Shown here: positions 36,860 to 46,132 of the stretch, one piece after another
Layout: every line of letters starts with the position of its first letter
How positions within the stretch are numbered: position 1 is the stretch's first letter
Assembly: GCA_016713425.1 (NCBI GenBank)
Contig: JADJPE010000005.1
Span: 3,844,001-3,908,000 of the forward strand
DNA length: 64,000 nucleotides
Source: Deltaproteobacteria bacterium
Lineage (GTDB): Bacteria > Myxococcota > Kuafuiibacteriia > Kuafuiibacteriales > Kuafuiibacteriaceae
Direction of reading: 5' to 3'
Position numbers and translations under genes: made by a program
Notes under the pieces: generated by a model
Told to the model about the DNA's origin: nothing
The model's input: the letters and a program-made list of their open reading frames with translations, nothing else
The model's database searches: none

Positions 36860-37873
36860 ATGCCGCTTGTCGGCATGGCGAAGCGCGCAAAAATCCTCGG
36901 CACGGGGCACTACGTGCCCCCGCATGTTGTGACGAATCAGGACCTTGAGAAGCGGATGGATACCACGGACGAGTGGATCCAGCAGCGAACCGGGATCCAG
37001 GAGAGGCGTTGGGTCGAAGGCGAAGTTGGTGCGACCGACTTGGCCGTCATCGCGTCCGAAGAAGCCATCAGGGCCGCGGGTCTTGAGGCCAAAGACATTG
37101 ACGCCATCATTTTTGCGACGCTGTCGCCGGATCTCAATTTCCCTGGTTCGGGATGCCTTCTCAACGACCGTCTCGGGATCAACGGTGTGCCGTCGCTCGA
37201 CATCCGGAATCAGTGCAGCGCGTTCCCGTACGGCCTTGAAATCGCCGACGCGTTTATTCGTGCGGGTGTCTATCGCCACGTACTCCTGGTGGGATCAGAA
37301 GTTCACTCGACGGGTCTCGATGTATCGACCGCGGGGCGGGACGTTGCCGTGATCTTTGGCGATGGCGCGGGCGCGGTTGTGCTCGGACCTTCCGACGTCG
37401 AGTCCGAAGGCGTGCTGACGACGATCGTCGGTGCGGATGGCCGCTTTGCGCGCGAGCTTTGGACCGAGCTGCCGGGCTCGCGATGTCAGCCACGGATCAG
37501 CGTTCAGGGCATCGAAGAAGGGCGCCACTTCCCCAAGATGAACGGCCGCGAGGTGTTCAAGCACGCGTCGCGGAAGATGCCTGAGCTCGTCCGCGAAGCC
37601 CTCAACCGCTGCGACTTGACGACGAAGGACATTGATCTCCTCATTCCGCATCAGGCGAATCTTCGGATTTCGGAGATGGTTCAGCGCGCGCTCGATCTTC
37701 CTGACGATCGCGTGTTCAACAACATCATGCGCTATGGCAATACGACGGCCGCTTCCATCCCGATCGCCCTCGACGAGTGCGTTCGAAATGGCCGGCTGAA
37801 GGCGGGAGATCTCCTTGCGGTGACGGCCTTCGGCGCTGGCTTCACCTGGGGCGCTGCGCTGATCCGCTTCTGA
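36860..37873 (+). CDS. fabH: 3-oxoacyl-ACP synthase III (KAS III)
   Basis: 337 residues of the thiolase-fold KAS III family. The catalytic triad is intact: Cys119 in IRNQCSAFPYG, His264 in IPHQAN and Asn294 in RYGNTT. GDGAGAVVLG is also present. It condenses an acyl-CoA with malonyl-ACP. The active-site surroundings match FabH rather than a chalcone-type synthase. FabH genes for bulk fatty acid synthesis usually sit with other fab genes; here it stands alone after wecB. A dedicated role in making a starter acyl unit for the PKS, or acyl groups for the glycan, is therefore a fair guess, though it could simply be a second FabH. ATG at 36860 is used; ATG at 36875 (MAKRAKI) is possible. Confidence 0.92.
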   Translation: MPLVGMAKRAKILGTGHYVPPHVVTNQDLEKRMDTTDEWIQQRTGIQERRWVEGEVGATDLAVIASEEAIRAAGLEAKDIDAIIFATLSPDLNFPGSGCLLNDRLGINGVPSLDIRNQCSAFPYGLEIADAFIRAGVYRHVLLVGSEVHSTGLDVSTAGRDVAVIFGDGAGAVVLGPSDVESEGVLTTIVGADGRFARELWTELPGSRCQPRISVQGIEEGRHFPKMNGREVFKHASRKMPELVREALNRCDLTTKDIDLLIPHQANLRISEMVQRALDLPDDRVFNNIMRYGNTTAASIPIALDECVRNGRLKAGDLLAVTAFGAGFTWGAALIRF

Positions 37874-37942
37874 GCCTCGCGTGTGTCCTTGTCTGGATGC
37901 CCGAAATTCGATCGATGGTGGTGGCTTGCTTCGCGATGTCCG

Positions 37943-40048
37943 CTAGAAGATCTCGACCTTGTCAAGGCGCAGGTATGTCGTGCCCGTGGCGATGACCCGT
38001 GTTTCGATCGCGTGCCCGCCGCGACCGGCGGTCGAGAACCGCAGGCTGAAAGCAGAAGCCTTTTCGGCGGCTGGCATCTCGCTTCGTTCGATGGTCCTCG
38101 CGGCCAGAATGTCCCCGGTTGTCGCGTCAAAGACATCCAACGTGAAGATCGCGTTGTCTCCGGCCGCGTTGTTGTCGACGGCAAGATAGAAGGACGCGGT
38201 CAGGTCGCGCTGCGGTAGATCGCGCACGTAGGGCCCATACGCGAGGACGCCGGGCCCATCTAAGACCGTGGCCGACCACGCACTCCCTTCGCCGCGGCCG
38301 ATGAGGTGATAGAGCTGACGCCCTGAATACTTTCGCAACGCTGCCGGCTTCTGAAGCGCGCGGAGTCGAGTCGTTCTGGCAAGTGTGTCCTGATACTGAA
38401 GGTAGATGTCCGCGCTCGTGTCTTGGATCCACTGAGCGTACTGGAGCCCGCAGAACGAGTTGGCCGGTTGCGCGGCAAAATAGGGATCAGGAATGAACGG
38501 ATTACCGGGAAAGGGCTCCCACTTCCCAGACCGCGCGATGTCTGTGCTGCGAAACAGCATGAACGGCCAGTTTTGTCCCGCCGTGCACGCGAGGTTCTTT
38601 GTCGGCGTTTCGATGAGCAAGTAGTAGTAGTCGCCTGACTTGAGCATCGACGATGCCCCTCCGCCGATGCAACCGGGAACGGTTGCTGCGCAGTCTTTCG
38701 ACGCAATCATTGCGTCACCGGGAAGCTTCGGACCGCGGGTCTCCCACGTGACGAAGTCCTTCGTCCGTGCCGCGCCACGATAGCCGCGAACACCGTCATA
38801 GCCATGGAATGAGAAATAGCGGTACCCTCTGTACTTGAACAGAAAGTCCGGTGTGCCCTCGTCGAAGACGGCACCCGGCGTGCCCGGACAAGACTTTCCT
38901 GGCCCCGCGCAGATCGGATTCCAGAGCGAGCTTGGCATGACCGTGTGGTTCGGCTGAAAGCGCCAGGGCCCCTGTGGTTGGGAGGCCGTATAGTGGCACA
39001 TCTTCCAACCTCGGCCCGGGCCCGAGTTCGTGGGCAAGCATTGATTCAGCATGTGCCACGGCTCCGATATGGACGCCGGCCACCCTCGATCGTCGGTGCT
39101 GTCGAAAAAGGTCGACCCATCGACGATCGCGCAGCCGTCCGGTCGGTTCGGATCGTAGCTTGGATAGAGGACGGTTGGTCTTGCCGACTCGGAGACGCGG
39201 TGATCTGTCGACGTCGAGTAGGCCACGCCGATCGCCTCTTGGCCGCACAACTGCTGGGCCGTTGCGGAGGGCACGGAGCCCGGGCGTGCGCCGTAGATTC
39301 GACTGTTGATATGCCAAACGCCGCCTCGTGGCTCAACGGTGCCTGGGGCGACAATCTGTTCGGGCCCAAAGCCCACCCGGCGATTCCAGAGGAGACCAAG
39401 CTGGCCCTCGTCGATCGGGCGAACGCGGGTCCGTGTGTGCACGACGTCGACCCCACCGAGCCAGAGAGCTCGGAACTCGAGCGGCGTACCTCCGGGATTG
39501 TCGAAGACGAGCGTGAATGGGTGTGCCTCGCCCGTGTCGCCGAACTCGAAACGCTGCACTCTTCTGGCCGCCAGCGTTCGATTGAGGTGAAGTGCAAACA
39601 CGTTGAGCTCGAGAACATCGCCGCTCGCGACTGCGCCGTTGAGCATGACGAAGTCGAACGTCACCACATAGCGACCTGGGGAGAGGTCGGCCTTGTAAGG
39701 CCCGTAGGTCATGTATTGCGAGGTTGGCATTCCTGGTCGCGCTCGCCATCCAAGTGCGTGCCTTTCACCTATCTGGTGAGCAAGGCGACCGTCGTGCCCG
39801 GCGTACTCGACTTGATAGTGTTCGACGCGCAGGGATGAACTCGTCGCGATCTCAGAGCCGCTCGTCGTGCTTTCGCCGGGCGCGTCCGGTAGTCCGCCGC
39901 AAGCCGCGGCAAGCGAAGTCGCGGCGAGCAAAGCGGCGGCAAGCCAAGCGGTGGCAATAGGTGCGGTGGGAATTGTTTGAGCCTTCACTCCGTTCTGGAC
40001 CGGGACGAAACCAAGTACGCCTTCTCGTGATCCGTCGTGCGTCATCAT
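37943..40048 (-). CDS. Secreted lipoprotein, beta-propeller with flanking beta-sandwich domains
   Basis: About 701 residues from ATG 40048; the frame is open to 40159 and later GTG starts are possible. A hydrophobic segment ends in a lipobox (SLAAAC), giving an outer-membrane or surface lipoprotein. The centre (about 230-540) has repeats like those of five-bladed propellers of glycoside hydrolase family 43 type (YFSFHGYDGVRG, RTKDFVTWETRG, LFRSTDIARSGKW). This centre is flanked by two beta-sandwich domains that resemble each other: YGPYKADLSPGRYVVTFDF...DVLELNVFA near the N-terminus and YGPYVRDLPQRDLTASFYL...IFTLDVFD near the C-terminus. These are likely carbohydrate-binding modules. It is probably a polysaccharide-binding or -cleaving enzyme; catalytic residues were not assigned. 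Confidence 0.7.
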   Translation of the reverse strand: MMTHDGSREGVLGFVPVQNGVKAQTIPTAPIATAWLAAALLAATSLAAACGGLPDAPGESTTSGSEIATSSSLRVEHYQVEYAGHDGRLAHQIGERHALGWRARPGMPTSQYMTYGPYKADLSPGRYVVTFDFVMLNGAVASGDVLELNVFALHLNRTLAARRVQRFEFGDTGEAHPFTLVFDNPGGTPLEFRALWLGGVDVVHTRTRVRPIDEGQLGLLWNRRVGFGPEQIVAPGTVEPRGGVWHINSRIYGARPGSVPSATAQQLCGQEAIGVAYSTSTDHRVSESARPTVLYPSYDPNRPDGCAIVDGSTFFDSTDDRGWPASISEPWHMLNQCLPTNSGPGRGWKMCHYTASQPQGPWRFQPNHTVMPSSLWNPICAGPGKSCPGTPGAVFDEGTPDFLFKYRGYRYFSFHGYDGVRGYRGAARTKDFVTWETRGPKLPGDAMIASKDCAATVPGCIGGGASSMLKSGDYYYLLIETPTKNLACTAGQNWPFMLFRSTDIARSGKWEPFPGNPFIPDPYFAAQPANSFCGLQYAQWIQDTSADIYLQYQDTLARTTRLRALQKPAALRKYSGRQLYHLIGRGEGSAWSATVLDGPGVLAYGPYVRDLPQRDLTASFYLAVDNNAAGDNAIFTLDVFDATTGDILAARTIERSEMPAAEKASAFSLRFSTAGRGGHAIETRVIATGTTYLRLDKVEIF

Positions 40049-40181
40049 CCGCGAAACGATACGCCGCGCGCACCGAAGCTGCAGCCGTCTCACGAACCTT
40101 GCGAGCGTCGCGTAGCCAACCGTCGGTCTGCCGGAAGCGTGCGCGGTCCCGCAAGTCACGTGCGTCTGAAAGGATTGGCTA

Positions 40182-41690
40182 CTAGGCGGCGCCGGCGCCC
40201 TCGAGCACGAGCGGGACCGTTTGGGTGCTCGATCTGAATCGCGCGCGCAGGTGCAAGCCCTCGGAGAGATCGAGCTCGATCAAGAACCGCTCGCCGCGTG
40301 GCAGCATATGGCTTGGGACGCGAAGGATGCCCAACATCTGTCGGTCCGGGGCTGCGATGTCGGCGCCCTGAAAAAGACCTATCGACACCCCGCGATCGTC
40401 GGTGCGGCCATCGAACGCGATTGCGCGTTGGGCGGGGAGGGAGGTGTTCGCGGGAAAGACGAGCTGGGTTTGGCCACCCGGAAGCACGGCGCCGATCGGA
40501 ACCGAGAGTACATCGAGCAATACCGCGCCGTCGAGGTGCTCGTGGCTTCGCGCAAAAACCGCGGCGCCCAGCGCAACGCAAGTATCAGCGTCGAGGTGTG
40601 TCCACGGGGCTTGGCCCAGGGCCTGTTCAATGCGGCGAAGCACGAGCGGCATGCGAGACTGGCCACCCGAGATGATCACCTGTTGAAGATGCTGTCGTTC
40701 GAAGCCGGACTCCCGCATCATCTCTTCGACCGTTCCAATCGCCCTCTCGACGAGCGGTGCGGTGAGCTGCTCCAGCTCTCGACGGTCGAGACGGTACTCC
40801 AGGTCAACGCTGTCGCCTCGCCGATCCATACCGATCATCGGTACGCGAATATCGACGCATTCGTGCGCCGAGAGCATCCTCTTGGCGCTTTCGGCGGCGT
40901 TGAGGAGGCGTTGAGCGACGATCGGCTCCTCGCTTGGGTCGATATGATGGGTCTGTCGGCAATATTCGATCAGCCGGTTCATGATCGCGCGGTCGAAGTC
41001 GATACCACCGAGGAACCCTTCTCCGCGCGTCGCTTTGACGTCGAAGACATTCTCGGTGAGCTCCAAGATCGTCGCGTCGAACGTTCCCCCACCCAAGTCG
41101 AACACGAGAAGACGACTCTGAAGCTTCTGGTCGAGTCCAAAGGCCAACGCGGCCGCCGTTGGCTCATTGATGAGGCTCATGACGTTGAGGCCAGCGCGTG
41201 CGGCGGCTTCGATGACGGCGCTCCGCTGCGCATGGTTGAAGTGAGCCGGAACGGCGATGACGGTGTCGCGTACACTCCGGGAGAGCATCGCGCTCGTCTG
41301 AAGCCGAACCTGGTCGAGCACCATCGCCGCGATGTCGACGAATGGGACGACCTGATTTCCGACCACGGCACCCAGGCGTCCGCTGTCATCGCCCTGAATC
41401 CGAAACGGAAACCGCGCACGGTAGCGCGCGACAAACTCGCTGTCGGGGGATCGACCCAAGAATCGTTTCCAGCCGTAGATCGTCGTGAGTGGATCGGTCA
41501 GCAGCATGTCTTTCGCGAGCCAGCCGACGATCGGCAGGCGCGCGTTCTTCATCGAGACGACGGAGGGCATGACCGGCTGGTCTCGACCGTGCAAAATCGA
41601 CACCGGGCCGGGGCTTTCGGGACCGTAGGCGACCGCGGCGGTGTTCGTCGTTCCGAGATCGATTCCGAGGACGAAGCCGTTCGCGCTCAA
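40182..41690 (-). CDS. Hsp70-family (DnaK-like) protein, short form
   Basis: 502 residues. The nucleotide-binding domain is complete: LGIDLGTTNTA at the N-terminus, IAVPAHFNHAQR, INEPTAAALAFG, FDLGGGTFDATILE and ISGGQSRMPLV. The substrate-binding beta domain is present in reduced form (LPVPIG-type LSVPIGAVLPGG, then the beta-sandwich). The alpha-helical lid and the EEVD-like tail of DnaK are missing, so it ends about 130 residues early. Such shortened Hsp70s are common in myxobacteria, and their clients are unknown. There is no dnaJ or grpE nearby. It is on the same strand as the upstream M1 peptidase, 146 bases apart. Confidence 0.9.
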   Translation of the reverse strand: MSANGFVLGIDLGTTNTAAVAYGPESPGPVSILHGRDQPVMPSVVSMKNARLPIVGWLAKDMLLTDPLTTIYGWKRFLGRSPDSEFVARYRARFPFRIQGDDSGRLGAVVGNQVVPFVDIAAMVLDQVRLQTSAMLSRSVRDTVIAVPAHFNHAQRSAVIEAAARAGLNVMSLINEPTAAALAFGLDQKLQSRLLVFDLGGGTFDATILELTENVFDVKATRGEGFLGGIDFDRAIMNRLIEYCRQTHHIDPSEEPIVAQRLLNAAESAKRMLSAHECVDIRVPMIGMDRRGDSVDLEYRLDRRELEQLTAPLVERAIGTVEEMMRESGFERQHLQQVIISGGQSRMPLVLRRIEQALGQAPWTHLDADTCVALGAAVFARSHEHLDGAVLLDVLSVPIGAVLPGGQTQLVFPANTSLPAQRAIAFDGRTDDRGVSIGLFQGADIAAPDRQMLGILRVPSHMLPRGERFLIELDLSEGLHLRARFRSSTQTVPLVLEGAGAA

Positions 41691-41836
41691 CCTGAAGCCT
41701 CTGGTGTCGACGCATTCACCGGGGCCAGATTACCACAGAGCCCGAAGCCGCATGAGCCCCAGCGCCCTCAGGTAGGTTCCCGCTGCGCTAGAAGGCGCGT
41801 TTGTGGGGCGAAGCGGGATTCCCACCGACGGTCCGC

Positions 41837-43642
41837 TCACGTGACGTCGCGGGCGTCTGCGCCGGAGCTGGTTTGGGCGTTTGAGATCATCGATGAGATG
41901 AGCGCTTCCGCAACGGGATGGTAACCGGACCTGGCTTGGGCGAATACCTCGGCGGCGAAGTCGAAGCCTCTTGTGCCGCTTTGAATCAGGGCCGCATACA
42001 AGGGCCGCAAGTACTTCATCCGGCCGACGGACAGTAGCGTTTCACGAATGGCGTCGTATGCGGGTACGTAGCGGGATGCCGCCGCGATGGTGAGCCATCC
42101 AACCCTGATCTCCGCGTTCTCGATCCGTGACAGCCGAAAGCCCTGATCGAGCCAAGCGCAGTCCGCGATGGGCATGTTGTGTGGGAGTTGTGACAGCAAC
42201 ACCTGCCATTCTGTGGCGTCGAACGCCTTCAGTTTCCCCGCATCGGGGCGCTCGCCTCGGCCCCACGCCTCGAGCAGACCCTGAATGGTTTGAAGGCGAG
42301 CGGATGTAAAAGACGGTGCGTCGGGCGGAAGCCCTTCACCATCGATCCACGCACCGAGATCCACGTCGGCTTCGATCCCGGGCAAGGCTTCACGCAAGAA
42401 AGCAAGGAACTCATCCGTCGTGATCGATGTGAATCGGAAGCGATCGATATACGCGAGAAGGAATTGGTCGAAGCGATCTCGCCCGACCTTCGCCTCGAGC
42501 AGGACGAGAAAGAGGAAGCCCTTCTCGTAGGGGACGAGAGAATAGACCTCGTCCGGATCGACGCCCTCGAGCTGAGTCCGAAGTCGCGTGAGCTTGGGAT
42601 CGATGGCGGATAGACGTCTGAGATCGCGCTCTAGTCCGTCGCGGCCGAGGGCCGCGTGGAGCGCCATGCTTTCGTGACCCTCAGTCGCTTCGAGGATGCG
42701 CCGTTCCGCGTACACGGTGAAGCCTTCGTTCAACCAGAAGTCGTTCATGCTCGCGTTCGTGATGAGATTGCCCGTCCACGAATGGGCAAGCTCGTGCGCG
42801 ACGACGTTGACCAAAGATCGGTCGCCCGCGAGCAAGGTGGGCGTCACGAACGTGAGGCGCGGATTCTCCATCCCGCCATACGGGAACGACGGGGGCATGA
42901 CGAGGAGGTCGAATCGCGTCCACGGATAGGACCCAAAAAGGGCCTCGGCTTTGGTGATGAGCGCGGGCACGTTCTCGAACTCCTCGGCCGCCGCATCGAT
43001 CGTCGCGGGCTCGGCGTAGATCCGTGTTCTCGCGTCGAGGTCGCGCTGGGTAATGTTTCCGACCGCGAAGGCCAATAGATAGCTCGGAATGGCTTCGGGC
43101 ATCTCGAAGCGAAAGACGGTGCGCAGCCCTTCGACATCCCGCGAGCCCTGGGCGCTGGCCGCCATCACCGCGACGAGCGATCGCGGAACATTGAGCGCAG
43201 CGCTGTACGTCGAACGCACGCGCGGGGTGTCTTGGCACGGGACCACCGAACGGGCATGGATGGCCTGGCACTGCGTGAATACGTATGGGCGGCCGCTTCG
43301 AGTCTGCGCTGCATCGAGCCATTGCAGCGCGCTTGCGATGGGCGCTGTGCGATACTTGATCGTGACCTCGGAAGCCGTCGTTCGCAGCCTGAGACGCTCA
43401 CCAAGTATCGCGTCTCGGCCGCCACATTGGTGTTCGATCGGATGGCCCGAGGCGTCGACCACGGACTCGATCGTGAGCCCACGGCTGTCGAGGTCGAGCA
43501 CGCCTTCTGCGGGCCGGTCGAGGCACAAAGTGACCGTGCCGCGCAGGATGCGGGCTTCGAAGTCGACGAAGAGATCGAGGCTGAAACGCTTCGTCGAGGG
43601 TTGCTGGTCGTCGGCGAAAGAGTGAGGGTCGAGGCGCGTCAT
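41837..43642 (-). CDS. M1-family zinc aminopeptidase, leukotriene-A4-hydrolase type
   Basis: 601 residues from the second ATG (MTRLDPHSFADDQQ); the first ATG at 43663 adds seven. The N-terminal beta domain is followed by the catalytic domain with YGGMENPRLTF (GxMEN aminopeptidase motif) and HELAHSW from His283 with Glu284 and His287, and the third zinc ligand Glu306 in WLNEGF. The C-terminal helical domain (about 460-601) matches the LTA4-hydrolase branch, and overall length equals that family (about 610). There is no signal peptide, so it is cytoplasmic. It trims N-terminal residues from peptides. It is divergent from the 756-residue unknown gene across about 220 bases. Confidence 0.92.
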   Translation of the reverse strand: MTRLDPHSFADDQQPSTKRFSLDLFVDFEARILRGTVTLCLDRPAEGVLDLDSRGLTIESVVDASGHPIEHQCGGRDAILGERLRLRTTASEVTIKYRTAPIASALQWLDAAQTRSGRPYVFTQCQAIHARSVVPCQDTPRVRSTYSAALNVPRSLVAVMAASAQGSRDVEGLRTVFRFEMPEAIPSYLLAFAVGNITQRDLDARTRIYAEPATIDAAAEEFENVPALITKAEALFGSYPWTRFDLLVMPPSFPYGGMENPRLTFVTPTLLAGDRSLVNVVAHELAHSWTGNLITNASMNDFWLNEGFTVYAERRILEATEGHESMALHAALGRDGLERDLRRLSAIDPKLTRLRTQLEGVDPDEVYSLVPYEKGFLFLVLLEAKVGRDRFDQFLLAYIDRFRFTSITTDEFLAFLREALPGIEADVDLGAWIDGEGLPPDAPSFTSARLQTIQGLLEAWGRGERPDAGKLKAFDATEWQVLLSQLPHNMPIADCAWLDQGFRLSRIENAEIRVGWLTIAAASRYVPAYDAIRETLLSVGRMKYLRPLYAALIQSGTRGFDFAAEVFAQARSGYHPVAEALISSMISNAQTSSGADARDVT

Positions 43643-43861
43643 GTTGGGAGAACTGGCTATCACGACTGATGACGGATGTGCCCCCTTTTCCGTCGATTCG
43701 TGAGCCGAATCTCGGGGTGCTTCGCCGACATCTGCGCTCCGGGGGGTGCGCTCGTCGCAACGAAATCCTCCTGGCCTCCGATAGTCTAGCGAGAAGCGCG
43801 CGGCCCGGATGCTCGGGACATCGGCACAATCGGCCCGAGCGACGACCGCGAAGAGAACGAT

Positions 43862-46132
43862 ATGAAACTCGCGCCCAATGGACCGCCCATCGCTACACCA
43901 CCGATCGGTCGTTCTGATGTCCGGGGCGGGCCGCTGAACCTCGGTCCCGCTGCACCGGGTGCTCAGGCCGCATCGAGCGCCCCGGACGCATCGAGCGCCT
44001 CCGGCCCTTCGAATGCGCCGAATCCATCGTCTCTTGCACAGGTGGCGGGGATGATCGGTCGACAGGTCCGGCGACTCTGGGAGAAACCGGAACGCTTGGT
44101 GGACCTTGGGGCGCCACCTCCGCTCGACGCTTCGTCAGAGCTCCGCTCGCGCCTTGAATCGGCGCTTCGCACGAGGCTTGGCGGCGAGCCGCTGATCGTG
44201 ACGGACGCGTGCTGGGGAACCCTCTTTGGTGTGAAGTGTGATGTTCTTCCCGAAGAAAACCCGCTCGTTCGAGATGTGCCTCTGCGTCGTGATGCGACCG
44301 ATGTTCGGTGGGTTGCGCGGCTCACCGGCGCGCTTCCGGCGCTGGGCGTCAGCGGGGAGATCGGACCTGTCAAAGGAGGCGCTCGCCTGTCGGAAGCCGT
44401 ACGCGTGTGGACGATCCGGCCGGAGACGAGTGAAATCCTCGCCCCGTCGAATGGTTCTCTCGCGGGTCTCGGCGTTCCCTTCACGGCCGCGGAAGCTAGA
44501 ATGCTTCGCCCTGGGAGCGAGGTTGTCGTGCTCGTGAACGCGGACGCTCAGCGTTCGCTCGGCCTTCGATTCGATCCGTCGGGCCCGATGTTCTCGGCGG
44601 GCGCAGCGTTGGGCGCCAACATCGAACACGGTGTGGCGCAGGAGCTCGGGATCCGGTGTGTGCGCGGCGCGGGTGATCGGGTGGATGTTTCGTTGATGCG
44701 CGTCGATGCTGGATCGAGCGTGGCGGAAGCGCTTGTCGGCATTCAAGGGACCATCGGCACGGGCGATGTGAATTCGGCGATCGCGATGATGGACCGGGCG
44801 ATCATGAAGCGGGTCGCCGAGTTTTTCGCGCTCGATGCTTTCGCTGACCTGGGACGATTCAACCAGAGCAAGGTCGTCGACAAGCTGACGCTCGACCTCT
44901 CAACGCCGACCGGACAGGAAGCCTACGAAGCGATGCTCGCGCTGGACCTTCGGCGCGCGCGTCGGTTGCTACGGCGAGAGATCGGGCGACACGATGGGAC
45001 CAGCGTGAGCGCGGAGCGTCTTCGAGCCGACACGCACGGGACTTCGCGGGGCGCCGGCGTGCGCTTTGCAGGGCTCGAGCTCTTCCGAACGCGCTCAACG
45101 GCGGACGAAACGCATGGACGCTACAGTTGGTTCAGCAAGAGCGGGCTTCCACTTGGTTTCGATGGGGCCGAGGGAACCATCGCCTCGCCGCGCGGGCGAC
45201 TCGAGTATGTTCGCGCATCGAGGACTCGGCGCGTTGGCGGACTCGTGCTCCAAGCGATCGGTTCGGGCGATGTACAACATCTGCAAGAGCTGTTGTCGGT
45301 GAGGCCGGTCGCGTCGAAGGGCGCCGAGCCGGGTGCGATGCTTTATCGGCGACGATTCTTGGTGCAACGTGACCTCCTTCCTTCGCGAAAGGATGTCGAG
45401 TTCGTCCTCGATGTGGCGCGCCATTTCGACCTCGAAGGGCACGAGGAGGCGATGAAGGCGGTATCGGATGCCACCGACGTGGGTGGATGCTCTCATCGCG
45501 TGATCGACTTCATGTGGACGGACGCCGGGATTCGGCGCCTCTTCGAGCGAACCGACGCCGTCGACGAGCTGTTCGCGGAATCATATCAGAAATGGGAGCA
45601 TCCGACGGCTGGGTTCGGGTCTTGGGCTGAGCATGCGGCGCCGTGGTTGAATCGTGAACACCCACGATATCGCGAAATGATCGAGCTGCTCGAGCGCGGA
45701 AATGATCCCATGGCGCTTACGCGCGAACGTTATCTCGAGATGACGGGACGAGATCTCTACGCAGACGGTCATGCCTATCGCTCGCTGAGAGACCTCAAGC
45801 GCACGCTCGAGCGCCTTCGCGATGCGCCAGACCAAGATCCAGCGAAGATGCTCGCCGAGCTCGATCGGACCGATCTCTCGTGGACGGCCCTCTTCACGCT
45901 GATCAAGCTCGCGGGGCGCGAAAACACGATCGTGAACGAGATCTCACTCGCCTCGAGCGACAAGATCATCGTGGATTTGTACGACCCGCAGGCGCTTCGT
46001 ATGTTGAGACCGCCGGAACTCTTGGTCCCTGGCCAGGAGACTTCCGGGACGCTCGAGCCGGCTCATCTTCTCGCCTTGTCGGCAGCCGCAGCGTGCAGCG
46101 CGAAGAATGCGGCTACGCCGAGCGCGACGTGA
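43862..46132 (+). CDS. Large protein of unknown function
   Basis: 756 residues. After an Ala/Pro/Ser-rich N-terminus (1-60) the protein is mainly soluble, with no signal peptide or clear membrane segment. It has no motif that I recognise. Visible: basic/acidic alternation, a Gly-rich region at about 230-270, a positively charged part around residues 350-410 and a helical C-terminal third (LKRTLERLRDAPDQDPAKMLAELDRTDLS). The C-terminus (LLALSAAAACSAKNAATPSAT) is hydrophobic. A weak purine-rich stretch precedes the ATG. The last 70 bases overlap the convergent methyltransferase gene. Its length, stable frame and codon bias support a real gene; function unknown. Confidence 0.7.
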   Translation: MKLAPNGPPIATPPIGRSDVRGGPLNLGPAAPGAQAASSAPDASSASGPSNAPNPSSLAQVAGMIGRQVRRLWEKPERLVDLGAPPPLDASSELRSRLESALRTRLGGEPLIVTDACWGTLFGVKCDVLPEENPLVRDVPLRRDATDVRWVARLTGALPALGVSGEIGPVKGGARLSEAVRVWTIRPETSEILAPSNGSLAGLGVPFTAAEARMLRPGSEVVVLVNADAQRSLGLRFDPSGPMFSAGAALGANIEHGVAQELGIRCVRGAGDRVDVSLMRVDAGSSVAEALVGIQGTIGTGDVNSAIAMMDRAIMKRVAEFFALDAFADLGRFNQSKVVDKLTLDLSTPTGQEAYEAMLALDLRRARRLLRREIGRHDGTSVSAERLRADTHGTSRGAGVRFAGLELFRTRSTADETHGRYSWFSKSGLPLGFDGAEGTIASPRGRLEYVRASRTRRVGGLVLQAIGSGDVQHLQELLSVRPVASKGAEPGAMLYRRRFLVQRDLLPSRKDVEFVLDVARHFDLEGHEEAMKAVSDATDVGGCSHRVIDFMWTDAGIRRLFERTDAVDELFAESYQKWEHPTAGFGSWAEHAAPWLNREHPRYREMIELLERGNDPMALTRERYLEMTGRDLYADGHAYRSLRDLKRTLERLRDAPDQDPAKMLAELDRTDLSWTALFTLIKLAGRENTIVNEISLASSDKIIVDLYDPQALRMLRPPELLVPGQETSGTLEPAHLLALSAAAACSAKNAATPSAT

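Noticed and set aside
38945..39838. 297-residue open frame opposite the propeller lipoprotein
   Set aside because: Composition typical of an antisense shadow; the minus-strand gene has a lipobox and domain repeats.
40221..41924. 567-residue open frame opposite the Hsp70 gene
   Set aside because: The Hsp70 on the minus strand is unmistakable; this frame is its mirror and has no domain.
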